Positions 32,890 to 45,450 of a stretch of 64,000 bases of DNA are shown here, piece by piece; position 1 is the first letter of the stretch, and every line of letters begins with the position of its first letter. The notes below the pieces were generated by a model, which was not told the origin of the DNA, ran no database searches, and worked only from the letters and a program-made list of their open reading frames with translations. Origin of the DNA: Adiantum capillus-veneris (taxonomy: Eukaryota; Streptophyta; Polypodiopsida; Polypodiales; Pteridaceae); NCBI GenBank assembly GCA_014529385.2, contig CM043968.1:25050513-25114512 (forward strand), read 5' to 3'. Made by a program: the position numbers and the translations under genes.

Positions 32890-33608
32890 CTTTTTGTTAC
32901 CCATCTTTACTAGTTTCTCATGTATATATTCCGCATAGTTGATTATCTTTGGGGTGCCTTTCGTCATTGCCCACGTGAATGTCGTGGCAATTGCACCTGG
33001 CGGTATCCTGTACTTTTGTGGCCTCTTCGTGCACATGTGGAAGTACTGGTTGTATAACTGGCTCATGATTGCCACTCTTGGGTTGGCAATATCTTCAAAG
33101 GTGTAATTCCCCTTCTTCTCTTTGTACACCTTGACCTCATCCCTTCTTTTTGTTACACTATCCCCTTCGTTGGAGAGGTCTAGTGCATCCGCTACAACCC
33201 GCTCAGTGATTATTATCTCTGTTTCTGGTCTGCCTTGTAAATCTGTTACTTTGGCCACTCCATCTTCTTTGATGCTTGTCACAAACTCCTAGACTCTCTT
33301 GATGTCCACTCCTGCCGGTATTGCTTCAAAGTAGTTGTGGAGATCAATCTTCTCCAAGTATCCGGCCATCTTGCTTCATACGAACTCATTGAGTTCTCTC
33401 GGCAGCATTGGTAGCTCGATAACATTACCTTCAGTGTCTTTGAACCTCCTTGGTAGATCTTTAGGTCGTTGGACTCTAATAGATCCTCTTGTATCCATGT
33501 GCTGGTGGGCTTTAGTGTTCCTTCTGGAATGACGAAGGGTTCCACTTCTTCCAGGTAATCCTTGATGGTCATTCTCTTCTTCTTTGCCGGTGACTTCGAG
33601 GCTGCCAT
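32885..33608 (-). pseudogene. Element C accessory gene, N-terminal part
   Basis: The accessory gene starts with ATG at 33608 on the minus strand (MAASKSPAKKKRMTIKDYL). A basic N-terminus and EEVEPFVIPEGTLKPTSTW are followed by the first two thirds of the PF20167-like domain, with CTKRPQKYRIPPGAIATTF near 33020. The frame shifts between about 33290 and 33400. It is then cut by element B exactly after KKP at 32889 and resumes at 14117. The downstream half (11428-14117) shows the same domains as element B's gene. The start is chosen because element B has the aligned position as ATA, with the same following sequence. Confidence 0.87.
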
Positions 33609-35742
33609 AGATCCTGTTGCACTTAGTAGTCCAAAGTTAGCGTTTTTTCCATATTAGCTACGAAACTGACCAAAAATTTCATCTAGACATCCTACGCGTA
33701 GGATGTCTTTTTCATCAGAATTGGTTCATATTTGACATGCTGGTAGTGTATGGCTCATGGAACATGGCTATATGCTTGGATTTAAATTTGGATATCAAAA
33801 AGTGGATTTTTGGGCTGATTCAGGCTTTAGGTCACAATTTGGGTAGAATGTCCATCATAGGTAGCAATTGATGTCCAAATGGGTTGAAAATTGGTATATG
33901 GGCTTATTGCACCATGGTATTGGCTCCAATGGTGTCACTCTTTGCACAGAAGGCTAAATTTATGCTGGAGACATCCTACGTGCATGAAACTTATCTTGTG
34001 GGTTGTCCTTGGTCTATGGAACATGGCCATGTGATTGGATTTGAATTTGGACAATATTTGATACTTGTAAGGACCTGTGTGGTGTTTTTGGGCTCAAAAA
34101 GTGTATCTTGAAGGTGTTGGGGGTCAAAAATGATTAGAATGGCCTCAAACTTGATATATGGGCTCCTGATGATGAGGTGATTGGATCTTGATTTTTTCCT
34201 TCTGACCACACAGATTGGCTGTTGATGTGTTGGTGAATGTGTTGTGCAAGTTTCATTGGATTTAGACAAGATTTGGTAGGTCTATGGCCCATCATTGCAT
34301 CTATGCACTAACTTTGCGTTTTTTCATGCATATGAGGTCAAATTTGGTCCAAATGTGATGAAACTTGGTGGATAGCTTGTAAATGTCATTCAAAAAATGT
34401 GCATCATGAAAAATGTTGGAGTTTGTGCCCATAAGTGTCCCTGAGACATCCTACGCGTAGGATGTCTCCTGGTGATTTTTTCATGGATGGTGCTCCCAGT
34501 GCTTGCCCTTGGCTCCCCTAAGTCCATTTTGACCTAATTTCAAAAAAAAAGTCAAATGGATAGAGAATAACTCCTTGTGTGGACTTCAGAGCCTCCGAGC
34601 CGTTTTCTGACTTTTGGAGTGCTTTTTGGCGATGAAATTTCTTGATGTTGGTCTCCATAGCTTCCCGCTCCCTTGGGGATCCTTGTTGTATGGTTTTTGT
34701 CGGCTTTGGCTTCACCGGAGCTCCATTTGGCAATTTGTCTCTCTAGAAGCACCCGTGGTTGAGTTTACATACCTTCGATGATTTCTGGTGGTCTACCACC
34801 ATAGAACTTGGTTGTTGATGGTCTAGGAAGGCCGCTCGTGAAGTTTGGTGGCAAACGGGCTTGCGGTTTGGCCGCAAGAGCAATTTGACGCTTTGTGTGT
34901 CTGATGCCATTTCTGAAGTTTAGTGCCGTTTCGGGTCACTTTTTGGTCATGTGGTTCATATAGACTTGTCGAGCATGTCGAGATGCTCCTACCCATGAAT
35001 TTTGGTAGTATTTGGTCACCGTTTCGTCGATTTCCCATTTGGTGGCCTCTTGCGGGTTTCTGGGAATTAGGGTTTTTTTCCGATGGTTTCCTACTGCCTT
35101 TGGACATCCAGGACTGGTCTCCTAGACTAGGTTAATCTGCGAATGAATTCTTGTTGCTTTCGGGTTAACCGTTAGGCCGCCATCTCTACTTGTAGGTCTC
35201 TACTGCCCGCTTTGTGTGTGACCCCTACGCTAGTTTTCGCGACATAATGACAAACATGTGCGAAAATCTCAAGGTGGTGAGCCTACCTCTCATGTCTAGA
35301 GCTCGTCGGGTAGTCGTGCGCGTCGTAGAAGCTGCTGGAAGATCGGTCCGCTCTAGGTGGCAAAAGCTCTCTCCACAAAGTCAATAGTGAGAATGAGCTA
35401 AAATGAGGTGAATATTTCTTATAATGGAGGTCTCCGAACCATTTTTTATCAAAATTTGACACGTGCTCCTATCTTTTTGCGAGATGTGGTTTAGGCTCAA
35501 AAATTTCTTGATTTGGACTCCATTTGCTCTGTTTACCATAAATTTGGCATTTCGGTCAAAACCTGGCCAAAACACGCTTTCCGCTCCAGTCTCATAATTG
35601 CACCCCCACTATACCATAGGTATTTTTGTATCTTGCTTTTTGTGCTAATGCCTGGCCGATTAATGTGGCCCTACTTTATGCATACTCGGTCAATGCATGG
35701 AAAAATTAATGCTGTTGCAAGAGAAGGGAATAAGCAAGATGC
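33609..35742 (-). other. Element C spacer between pol and accessory gene
   Basis: No supported gene. It corresponds to the element B spacer. It holds two perfect palindromes and one decayed copy, and repeated segments about 260-284 bp apart: TGGAACATGGC occurs in both the first and second repeat. Confidence 0.75.
33685..34467 (-). repeat. Palindrome array in element C 3' spacer
   Basis: 24-bp palindromes with half-site AGACATCCTACG: perfect at 33685-33708 and 34444-34467, and a decayed copy starting at 33969, which is 284 bp from the first. Compared with element B, one base pair is changed on both arms. Confidence 0.92.
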
Positions 35743-36854
35743 TTATTGGCATTCGCTGTCGAGGTTTTCTGTTTTCTTTGCAAGTAATAGCTGTAACTCT
35801 ACTGCTCGCTGTTTAAATGTCTTTTTTTCAAAAGGCAATTGCTTTGCCAAAACTGTTGAGAGAGCCGTAGTTGTTTCTAAGGAGAGAATTGGCTGGGCCG
35901 GAATGGCTATGGGCCGTATTGCCTTTGCTTTCCATTGGTATTTTGTTGCCTCCGGTTTTTTTAGATGGTTTGGCACTTTATTGTTTGCCACTGGTTTGTT
36001 GTTTATTGGCATCCACATAAGGCGGTTTTCCTCTTTGAAATGCAGTTGTCTGCCTTCCGTTGTTGCCTGTACTGAAGGGAGTTCCGTTTGCTTTTGCTTT
36101 GATATCCAAATGTGAGTGACATTTGGGTTATGGCTAAGCATTTTCTTTGGGATCCATATATGTTTTATGCCCTTGGTTTGTGGTTGAACCATCTGCTTCG
36201 GTGGAATCCTTTTGTTGCATTGTTGTTTTTCTGCCATGTCATTTCTATCCTTCCGCATCCATACTTGTTTCTTTTGTTTTGGTAACCTAGATCTTTGCAT
36301 TGCAGCCGGTGACTTCATATGTCTGTAAATAGCATGGTTGGCTTTTACCTGATTGTGGTCTCGCGTATTATGTTGTTCTTTGATGGAATTTTTGCTTTTG
36401 GCTTTTGTTCTAGTGATTGCAGGGCTTTCAGCTGATCATTCTGGTATTGCTGAGCAAAGGCTATCACCTTTTGTTCATGTTCATGCTGAATTTTGACTGC
36501 CTTTGCTTTCCAATCTATTTGCACATTGTACTCTTTTTGCCAAGGTTGTCCCAACATTAATTGGTGCTGTGTGCTTTCATCCGCCACTACATAGGATTTG
36601 TGTGGGTAAAGATATTGATGTATCTGTATATGCAATATAGTCCATCCCAATGTTTTCAACGGGTGTGATGTGCTACTTTCCAGCACTTGAGAAGTAGGAT
36701 TAAGTTGACCTGTGACTTCGAGCTGTTGGTATACACCGTAAGAGATCAAATTTGCTTGAGCTCCCGAATCAAGCAATGTCGTCGATTCAACTTGATTATT
36801 GCCCACTTTGACCGCAATTATTGGCTCCACTGTCTCTTCATCGAACTTCGTCAA
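35743..36854 (-). pseudogene. Element C second retropepsin-like domain and W-x-P-K tail
   Basis: Minus-strand equivalent of element B 24641-25786. The domain from 36854 contains TTLLDSGAQANLISYGVYQQ with an intact D-S-G near 36770, then HQLMLGQPWQKEYNVQIDW near 36550. A frameshift near 36330 separates it from the tail (36318-35743), which has KQVWMRKD, KHIWIPKK and THIWISKQ. Notably the D-S-G here is intact, while the first protease of element C has lost its active site. Confidence 0.8.
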
Positions 36855-36962
36855 TCAAATGGCATTGATTCGCAATGGTGGTCAACTTTGTTGTTGTTGT
36901 CGCAGAAGTCTTCTTTTTGCAATGCGTTCTTGTGCTTCTGCTTGAGCTTCCTCTCATACTCT

Positions 36963-38042
36963 CTATTTTTCCTTCATTCTTTGTTTTCCTTGATGAATTT
37001 GTTGGACCATCTCCTGTGTGAGTGGTAGATGATATCTCTTCAGTCGACATCCACTAATCCAGTTCGGCATTTTTTCACCTGCTAATGTAGTCAGCTTGAC
37101 AACTCCACTTTGTGATAGATCACTAATCACAAATGGTCCCATCCCTCGCTTTTTAAGTTTCTTTGCACGTTGCTTCAAGGAATAAACAAGTACATAATCA
37201 CCTGTTTTGAACTCTTTGGTACGCACATGTTTGTCAAAAAATTCCTTTTGTCTTCTCTTTTTAGCATACATTGAAGCCACAGCTCGTAAGCGGAGTTCAT
37301 CTGGCTTTCCAAGATCATCAATTCGTGAAGAGAGCTCATGCCCTGTCCATTCTAAGCTTTTTGCTACTCGTAGAGTTGGAATTAAAAACTCTATGGGTAG
37401 TATAGCATTTAGGCCAAACACCATATTGTATGGTGTTGTTCCGATTGATGTTTTGTAAGCTACCATGTATGCCCATAGTGTTGAGTGTAGCTGCTGATCC
37501 CAATCTGCTCTTGATTCTGACACTATTTTAGTGAGGACCGTGCATAGTGTTTTATTTGTGGCCTCAGCTTGCCCATTGGCCTGTGGATGGTATGGTGCAG
37601 ATTTTCTATGTATGACCATGAATTCCTCTAGCAGATATTCAATGACTTCATTAAGAAAATGTGTCCCACGATCACTGACAATTTCTATTGGTAACCCGTA
37701 ACGTACAAAAACATTCTCATACAAAAATTGTGCAGTGGTGCGTGCATCATCTTTTTGTGTTGCTTTGTCTTCGACCCATTTTGTGAGATAGTCCGTAGCC
37801 ACTATGATATATTGGGTATGGGTGTGATATGCAGGGGGTGATATAGGTCCCACAAAATCAATCCCCCATTTTGCAAATTCTCTTGCTCCCATCATTGGCC
37901 ATAATGGCATCTCATCTCTTTTTATTGGTACCTTGGTGCGTTGACATGCGTCACAATGCTTTACAAACTCTTCAGCATCCATGTGTAATGTAGGCCACCA
38001 AATTCCTGCGGTTAAGACAATTTTTGCCGTCTTATTGCTCAA
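36963..38042 (-). pseudogene. pol: Element C integrase
   Basis: A 359-codon open stretch on the minus strand. It starts inside the second zinc-binding module (CDACQ near 37950), then has the catalytic core with KWGIDFVGPI near 37865, IVSDRGTHFLNEVI near 37670 and HPQANGQAEATNK near 37590. The C-terminal domain has GMGPFVISDLSQSG near 37130. The core is intact and keeps the arginine codon that is a stop in element B. It is separated from the upstream part by a frameshift at about 38060 and a stop at the end of the zinc module's first half. Confidence 0.92.
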
Positions 38043-38665
38043 AAAATGGCCTCCACTTATTCACTATGTGCATGTTCTAGAATCAGCAGGTATTCGCTTT
38101 CACTTGCACAGATTCTAAGTTGATTTTCCTTTCCTCGTTTATAGAGTTGGTTCCCAATTAACTGAAAGTCATGAGCTTCCAGCTCTATAGCTTTTTTCCG
38201 TGCTCTTGTGATGTTCTCAGGGAACATCCTGGTGGTTAAGAAGTCAATGATATATTGACTCCATGGAGGTGCTACGTTTACATGAAACAAAGTTGCGTGA
38301 TCCACTGGTTGTTTGGCACTACATATAGTACAATAGGTAACATAAGAATGTGTGTCCGCATACATAGTTGGCAAATAAACCCCTAACTCTTTCAGTCTCT
38401 AGTGTGTTTTCACTGTTGAACAATGAAATGCACAACCCTGGACGTGTGCCTCTTCAAGGTAGCACTCGAATTCTTCCGGATTTATACATAATCATAGGAT
38501 TAGGTCCGATCCAATATGATATAGCCGTCCTGCTATCAACTGGAAGTTTTTTGTTTGAAGAATTGTTTGCTGTTTGGATATGTATTCCGTATTATCAAAC
38601 TTACTTCCAAAGGAAAGAATGCTAACAATTTCCTGAGACCATTTGGGTACCATTTCAATATTGAA
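37930..38665 (-). other. Element C tandemly duplicated integrase zinc-binding module
   Basis: Copy 1 runs from PKWSQEIVSIL (near 38650) through GRLYHIGSDLIL, an H-x6-H pair near 38440 and CTICS near 38320, with two stops. Copy 2 runs from PPWSQYIIDFL (near 38260) through NQLYKRGKENQLRIC, EHAHS and CDACQ near 37950. The layout equals that of element B, so the duplication predates the split of the two elements. Confidence 0.82.
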
Positions 38666-39891
38666 AAGATAAGCATCTGGTATGTCATCATCTACACCTT
38701 CAGGAGCTTCCCCGTTGTGTATCCTTGAAAGATGATCCGCTCGTAGATGGGTTTTACCCTTTTTGACCACCACTGTGAAGTCAAATTCTAGCAATATAAT
38801 AAACCAGCGTATGATTCTCCCTGTATTGCATGGTTTATTTACCAGATACAAAAGAGCTTGATGATCTGTGAAGAACACAAATTTATTTGCGAGCAAATAA
38901 TGCCGAAATTTCTTTACACCATAAATCATTCCTAACCCTTCCCGCTTGGTGGTTGTGTAGTTCTTTTCCGCACTGTTTAACTGTCGGCTCGCATAGCAAA
39001 CCGAAAAATCCATTGTTCCGTCTCCAGGTTGAGCTAGAATACTTCCAATGGCATATGCTGAAGCATCAATGTGAACATGGAATATCTTTTCCCAATCTGG
39101 TGCCTTTAGTATAGGTGTTGATATAAGGTTTTCCTTCAGCTTTTGGAATGAAGTTTCAACTCCTCGGTCCAATCGAAATTGACTAGTAAACGATACAGAG
39201 GTTGTGCGATAACCGCATACATGTATATGAATCTTCGATAATATCCGCAATGTCCCATGAAGGATTGCACTTGTTTCGCATTAGTAGGCCTGGGTAGGTC
39301 TACAATGACTTTGACTTTTTCTAGGTCTGTGGTTATGCCATTTCTTGAGACAATGTGTCCTAAGATTCGGCCTTGCTTAACCATGAATACACACTTTTCC
39401 GGGTTAAGACAGATTCGATACGTCCGGCATTTTTCAAAGACCTTTTGCAAATGGTCAATATGTTCCTCTCGTAGAAGAGAGTGTACACAAAGATCATCCA
39501 TGTAAATTTCTAAGAATATTCTTAGGTATTCCTTGAATGCGTGCGTCATTAACCTTTGGAAAGTGGTTGGGGCATTAGTTAAGCCAAATGGCATAACTCG
39601 ATACGCATAAATCTCCCATTCTGTGGCAAACGCTATTTTGTGTTGATCCTCCCTTGCTATTGCCAGTTGGTTGTATCCTGAAAACCCATCCAGAAAGGAA
39701 TAAGCCCGTTTTCCGGCCACTCGCTCAAGTACATGTTCTGTGATTGGTAAGGGATAATTATCCCTTATGGTTGCTACATTCACCGTTTTGAGGTTTAGAC
39801 ACACTCGTAGTTTTTCATTATTTTTGGGAACTACCACAATGGGTGACACCCAATCTGTATGTTCAATCTCATAGATGAATTTAGCTTCCAT
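38492..39891 (-). pseudogene. pol: Element C RT and RNase H, one frameshift
   Basis: RT is open from 39891 to about 39200 on the minus strand. It has SPIVVVPKNNEKLRVCLNL near 39830 and YMDD at about 39493-39504, so the catalytic site is intact. A frameshift near 39200 leads to RNase H (39250-38700), with HVHIDASAYAIGS near 39080, TDHQALLYLVNKPC and ADHLSR near 38730. The next part runs into the duplicated zinc module. The linker upstream (40824-39916) is in the same frame as RT, separated by one stop. Confidence 0.93.
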
Positions 39892-40824
39892 CAGCTTATC
39901 AATCTCTTCTTTGATTCATTTAGCAAATGTGTCATTATATGTATAAGGACGTTGTTTGCTAGGTTTTGCATCCGATTTCAAAGGAATTGTATGTTGGCAT
40001 ATCGATGGATCAACTCCTTTGAGGTCTTTATAGGACCAAGCAAATACATCTTTATACTTCTTGAGAAGCTGTGTTAGCTGTTCTTCCTCTTCAGGCTCTA
40101 AATCGTTAGCTATATAGACCGGTTGAGGCTTTTCACCTGGTTCTGCGAGGTCTATCTTTTTTGCATTTTCAGGCCCATCGTAAGATTCTTGGTTGATTCT
40201 TTCTCTGACTGGTGGTGTCATGATGATTTTTCTATCCTGGATAGTAAATTTCCGATAGTGTGATGGTACATTCATGTTCCCCTTTTCTGACTCCCCTTTA
40301 CCATCACTATCTTCTGCAGTAGTCCATATCTCTCTCAAAGACCGTTTCAGTTCTTGGTATTTCTGTTTATGCTCCAGTTTGGTCCACTCTTGGTCTTTTG
40401 TTGTGTCTTTTTTTGAAATTTGAGATTTTTGTGATTTTGTTTCGGTTTTAGCTTTTCGTACCTGTTTTATTTCCTCTCGCGTTCTTTCTTTTCGATCTTT
40501 TGAGAATCCTCCTGATATTTGATCTTTTACACAATCCTCCGCTTTTACAAGCATCAAATAGTGAGTTTTATCTTTTATCTTGGGCATCAGGTTCTCTCTC
40601 GCTTTGTTCCCTGCTCGTTTCCTCCTATAGCGTTCCTGGCGTCTAGGGTGTTGATTAGCAAAATCATAAAACTTGATATTCTCGGTTTCATTTCCACGCT
40701 CACTTGAGGTGTCTAAACATTCATTATCTGCATCATCATTTACTTCCAAATGTTCAAAGGAGTTGTAAAACTCTTCTTGTTCTGGTGGTTCTACCGTCTC
40801 TTTTTCTGGTATAACGCTTACCAT
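39892..40824 (-). pseudogene. Element C protease-RT linker
   Basis: A 302-codon, highly charged linker (KTETKSQKSQISKKD near 40440), followed by a conserved segment with NVPSHYRKFTIQDRK near 40260 and PSICQHTIPLKSDAKPS near 39990. The latter is the RT approach region found in all three elements. It is acidic first and then basic, and probably unstructured. Confidence 0.82.
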
Positions 40825-41720
40825 GTAATAGGGTAATACATCATAGCCATCCTATCGCAAATTTTTTTTGTTGGACTATCGGTAATGATACAGACATCCA
40901 ATGTTGCTAGTATTTGTTCCCATTCGAGAGGTTCCAAGACATTTTCCGGGGAAGGTTCCGGAATATACTCTTTGTCCTCAATTGCTCTTTCTAAGACGCA
41001 TTCCTCTCTTCTTAAGCTTCCACAATGTGAAGCTCCACACATCCATAGCTCTTTTGGTTGCCCTAACCATGCTGGGAGTTTTGATCCTGCTACTGTAGCT
41101 GAATCAAACTCTTCCACAGGTGTTTGGTTCACATCTTTGTAACTATGGTCTTTCAGGTGTATTTTAGTTGTTGTCTCGCCATGTCTGAGGTATATGTGGT
41201 CATAACCCCAATCTTGGACCATCTTCAATTGTCGCATGAATGGTCGTCCCAAGATGATCTCATAATTGTTCTTTTTGTCGAAATCGACTATTGCAAATGT
41301 ATGCTCATACTCGATTGCGCACGAAGTGACAATCACTTTTTGTAAGAGTCCTAGAGGCTTCTCCATGAACCCATCTGCCAATTGCAGTTTCATTCTGGTA
41401 GCCCTCAAAGCTGGTTTTTCCCATTTTTTCCAGATTTCCTTGGTGGCGATCGCAACCCCCGCTTCTCTGTCAAGAATAGCTTTGGAAACTACTCCTTGGA
41501 ATTCTACTAGTAGTGTGGTGTTTCCATCTTCTCCCTCGCAATATTTTCCAACCTTGTTCAATGGTACTGGCCTAGTGTTTAGTTGAGGCCTGTCCAACTC
41601 TCTGATCCCTTCTTGAAGCTTCAAGGTGGGGTCTTTCACTCCAAATTTTTCTAGCCATTTACCTAATGTGGTCCCATGTTTGGTTGTAACCTTAGGAGTT
41701 CTGCTAATGTGATTGTGCAT
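40818..41720 (-). pseudogene. pol: Element C first protease, active site lost
   Basis: The normal gypsy protease position, between zinc knuckles and RT. The active-site region reads AILDREAGVAIATKE near 41465, where element B has LDSGAG, so the D-S-G triad is gone. The second conserved segment, IILGRPFMRQLKMVQDWGYD near 41240, is intact. The frame opens near 41720 after a frameshift from the gag side and ends near 40818 at another. Since DRE cannot act as a retropepsin triad, this copy was inactive or died after insertion. Confidence 0.85.
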
Positions 41721-43036
41721 GCCACCGGAGTGGACAACAACTCAATCAATCCTTGTGAATCCATCACTTTGTTAGAAAAAAGTCTTTGAGATGGGATTGC
41801 TCTCACTTCCGACTTGGCTTCGTACTCTCCTAGGTAAGAGGGTAAAGTTCTCAGCGAGTCTGGTTGGCTATGCCCGCAACTAATTGATCCTTGGTCTCCC
41901 CCTTGTGAATGTATCTCAAAGTTCATTTGTGATCCCGGCTCAAATTCTTCAATAGGAGGTAAGATCACATTCTTTTCTTTTCTCATGCTATTCATGTGGT
42001 TACTCATCCTATTAGCCTCGTTGGCCTCACGGATTTGCTTCCACAGATCGTCTAAACCGTTGTCGTCTTTACCCATTTCTGCCAATATTTTAGGCTGGAA
42101 CCCATCACTTGTCCCATCTATGGTATTTGGCACTATGATAGGCTCTCCTCTGGACTCATAGGCATTAGTGACTTTTTCCTTTGTTTCCACATGTTTCTCT
42201 AAAGTTGGTTGGATAGGGGTTGGAGATGGTGCCTCATGCCAATTTGTAGGTTTACCCAGCGGGTCTTCTATCAATGATTGAGCTGTCTCTATCATCTTTT
42301 TACACATATCCAACCTCTTTTTTTCTATTTCTGCATATGGATAAGTAATCCACCTTTGCTCCTGGGTTTGGTTCTTTTTAAGTCTAGCTTCATAAGCTTT
42401 TAGCAGTGCATCCAACTGCTCATTTACCTTGTCAGCCAGTACAGATCCTCTTGATCTTGCACTTTTGGGCTTTGCTATTTCCTTGGGTGCTATGGTTGCC
42501 GTGGTGTGTGAGCTTAAGCTAGCTAGATCCTCTAACCGCTCTAATCTCTCCTTTGTATGTTTTAACTCCTCGGATAGAGTTGTTTGCTCTCGTTCATTCC
42601 TGGCTTTCCTACGCGCCTTTCTAGCTTTCCAAGTGCTTCTTTGATTTCTCGTTTCTGAACTTTGGGCATCGGTTTTTGGTTCTTCAACTATGGGTTCGTT
42701 CGTCCTTCTTTGAGCTTGGGCTCGTGTTATCGCCTGAATGGGTATGATTGTTTCATTTTCCGATCCTCCATTGGAAGGTACTGTTTCTAGCATGTTCAAG
42801 GTGGTTTTTGCTCCTTTGCTCGGGTTTTTGGGGCAATCGGGAATCAAATGAGTAATTCCACATTCTGGGCAATACGCATTGACTCTAATGATTTCATCAT
42901 GAGGACAGTCTCTCAGCCAATGGTCTCCACCACACTTGTAGCAGGGTCCCTTGGGTTGTTGAGGTGCTCCTTGAGCTCCTCTTTGTTGGTAAGCATGTCT
43001 CTGTCCACCCATGCCTCCATTGGCTATGAACATCAA
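41663..43036 (-). pseudogene. gag: Element C gag C-terminus: two zinc knuckles and linker
   Basis: The nucleocapsid part. Two zinc knuckles near 42935 and 42860 (CYKCGGDHWLRDC and CPECGITHLIPDC) both have the spacing C-x2-C-x3-H-x4-C, one residue shorter than the usual retroviral knuckle. A coiled, charged linker follows, with RRKARNEREQTTLSEEL near 42590. The reading frame is the same as the preceding gag parts, and a frameshift near 41690 leads into the protease. Confidence 0.88.
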
Positions 43037-43039
43037 TGT

Positions 43040-45450
43040 TCATTTATCTAAGTTGTATCTTCCTTCTCCTGCTGTCTGTGCAGCAATTGGTGGTTCTGTA
43101 TTTCCTATCATACTCCATGGTTCTGGTGTCGGGGATTCTTTCGGTGGATAATAGACAGGGTTTGCTGCATATCCATTGGAATCTTCATAATATTCATGCA
43201 TAGGCACCAAAGCCTTATCCTTTGATTCAGTTACTGTTGGTGTGTATCTTATACCAACTGGTCGTAATCCTGGTAGGGGTGGTTGTTGCCCCAACACCGG
43301 TTGTGGTCTTTCTACACCTACAGATCCTGGTAGGTTGCCTGCTTGATATCTAGGCATCGGTGGAACATGAGGGGAAGCTACTGGAGCTTGGGGAGCGTAA
43401 GGTCTCTCTCTCACATATCCCTTGTTATAATAGCATTCCTCGGTCCCATGGTTTGTCCATTTTTGTTCAATAGCACACCACTTGGGCTGTTTAGCCTAGG
43501 GTTTGGCGTACAAGTTGATCTTTTTTAGCACTTCATCTACAAGCTGCTCCTAGGTTACCGCTACTTCTCCTTTCGGTGCTGTCTTACAAGACTTGCTTCC
43601 ACTTTGTTGTGAAGACGAATCGTCATCAAGGTCCTTGAACTCCCCTTCTTTGTAGACCGCACAATTGTCCACCAGGTAAAGAGCTTCCTTGGTCAACTCA
43701 TTCAACGGAGTGCTCCTCTTCATATGTAAGTCTTTCTGGAGATCTGCATTCCTTAGTCCTTGGATGAATATTAGCATAAGTCTAGACTGAGTTGGCAGTT
43801 CTTCAACATGACAGAACTTAAGATATCTTTTTAGTCTTAGGGTTGCCTTTCGTACAGATTCTCCATCTCTCTGTTTGAATTTATGGATCTGTGAGACGGT
43901 ATTATGAGCTATTCCCCTTTGTGAGAATTCCTCGATAAACTCGTCAAACACTTCCTCCATAGACTCAAAGTCTCTACGCTCTACAGAGTCAAACCAAGTG
44001 GCAGCATCATCCTCTAGGGTTAGTCCAAACCCTACAAATTGGGTAAGAAAATCTAACACCTCTTCGGCTCTAATTACACGCACAAAGACTGCTACATGAT
44101 CTCTTGGGTCTCTGCTTCCTGTGTATTTATTATTTACCCACTTTTGCACTTGAGAAGGCCTAATTCTCCGATGATCTACAAACCTCATCATTGGATCTCC
44201 CCGTCCTAATCGATATACCTCCTCAGGTCTTCTGTAATAGGTTGGTTCCTCTCCTAGTGGTGCTCCTAAGCCATAATTTCTAACGGTTCTCGCTGGAGGT
44301 GGTTCTTCTCTTCGAACTCGCTCTACGGGTGGTCCTCCGGGCTCTGTTGACCCTTGAGTCTTTGGCTTACTCTCTGCCTGATACCTTGAATAGAGTGGTG
44401 GTTCTTGCAAATCCCTTAGCCCTCGTGCGGCTTGATAACCATCTCAGTTTTGGTCTAGTTCCATTGTTGCACTCCGTCGAAGCCATGCTTGCAATGATGG
44501 CTGGTTTTCCCGTTGGCCTTGGCTGTTGAATGCTTGTGGTCGGGTGGAATGTGAGGTAGTGTCATACTCATCTGAAAAAGGATTCGTTGACTTGCTTGGG
44601 GTGTAGGTGGCTCTGGGCACTTCCTCAGGGGCATATGCTCATGCTCCTGGACCTGTTGCCCTCTCTACCTCCTGTGGGAGAATACGTTGGTATTCTCGCC
44701 CGTATCTATCAACAAAAACTATACCCTTCCCCGTAGCAGTTTCATAAGAGAATAAGTAAAGAACCTTGTCTTTGCTTAATTCGTTCACATATGGTTCTTT
44801 GTTGCGAAAGTAAGAGACTATACCCTCACTCTCATGTTTGTAGATTCCCACGTTCTCGTTATAAGTTGGAACCCTGGTTGTTTTCTTATCATACATAAAA
44901 ATAGCTCCGGGCCGATCAATGTTTGGTGGCGGTTCTTGAGTTTCTAAAACCATTTTCCCTTTCGCCACGTTATCTCCATATCTGTTGTAATCTTCCGGTT
45001 ACTAACTATTAGATAGTGGTTCCCCTTTTTGTCTCGGAATCTATCTCCATCATCATATACTCGTATTATCTCCAATCCCTGAACTGGTCTCTCTTTGATA
45101 CAAATGCACTTGCGTCCTCGATAGTCAGAATAGACTAGGGCTCCCCTCGAGTTTGTTCTCTCCAAGAAGATCACAGTGAGCTTGGAATCATTCAAAGGAT
45201 TTTGGGAGGTACTTCCTCCTCGCATAGGTCCATCATAGGTGAAACCTCCTAGCTGTTGACTACCCATCATGAAGAAAGATTTGTCTGACGAAGTGTCCGT
45301 ATCACTACCTTCCTCAATAATCGGTGCTAGCGGATCTAGCCTTGCCTGAGTTACACTCTCTTCGGTGGACACTAAGCTACCTTGGTCACCTGCCACCTTC
45401 TGGTCTCTAAAAATGTATCTTCCTGATCTTAAATTCATCAAACTTATCAA
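43040..45450 (-). pseudogene. gag: Element C gag, N-terminal, capsid and proline-rich parts
   Basis: Start MISLMNLRSGR at 45450 on the minus strand, matching the MNLRSGR start in element B. A frameshift near 44955 and stops at about 44640, 44430, 43550 and 43040 interrupt it. The capsid part (44200-43700) has MRFVDHRRIRPSQVQKWVN, DDAATWFDSVERRDFESMEE and FKQRDGESVRKATLRLKRYL, which match the plant retrotransposon gag family. A proline-rich linker (43414-43060) with GVERPQPVLGQQPPLPGLRP follows and is nearly the same in element B. It would form the particle shell. Confidence 0.9.

Noticed and set aside
35513-36115. 200-codon + strand open frame
   Set aside because: It is antisense to the W-x-P-K tail of element C, whose minus-strand reading is supported by homology to element B.
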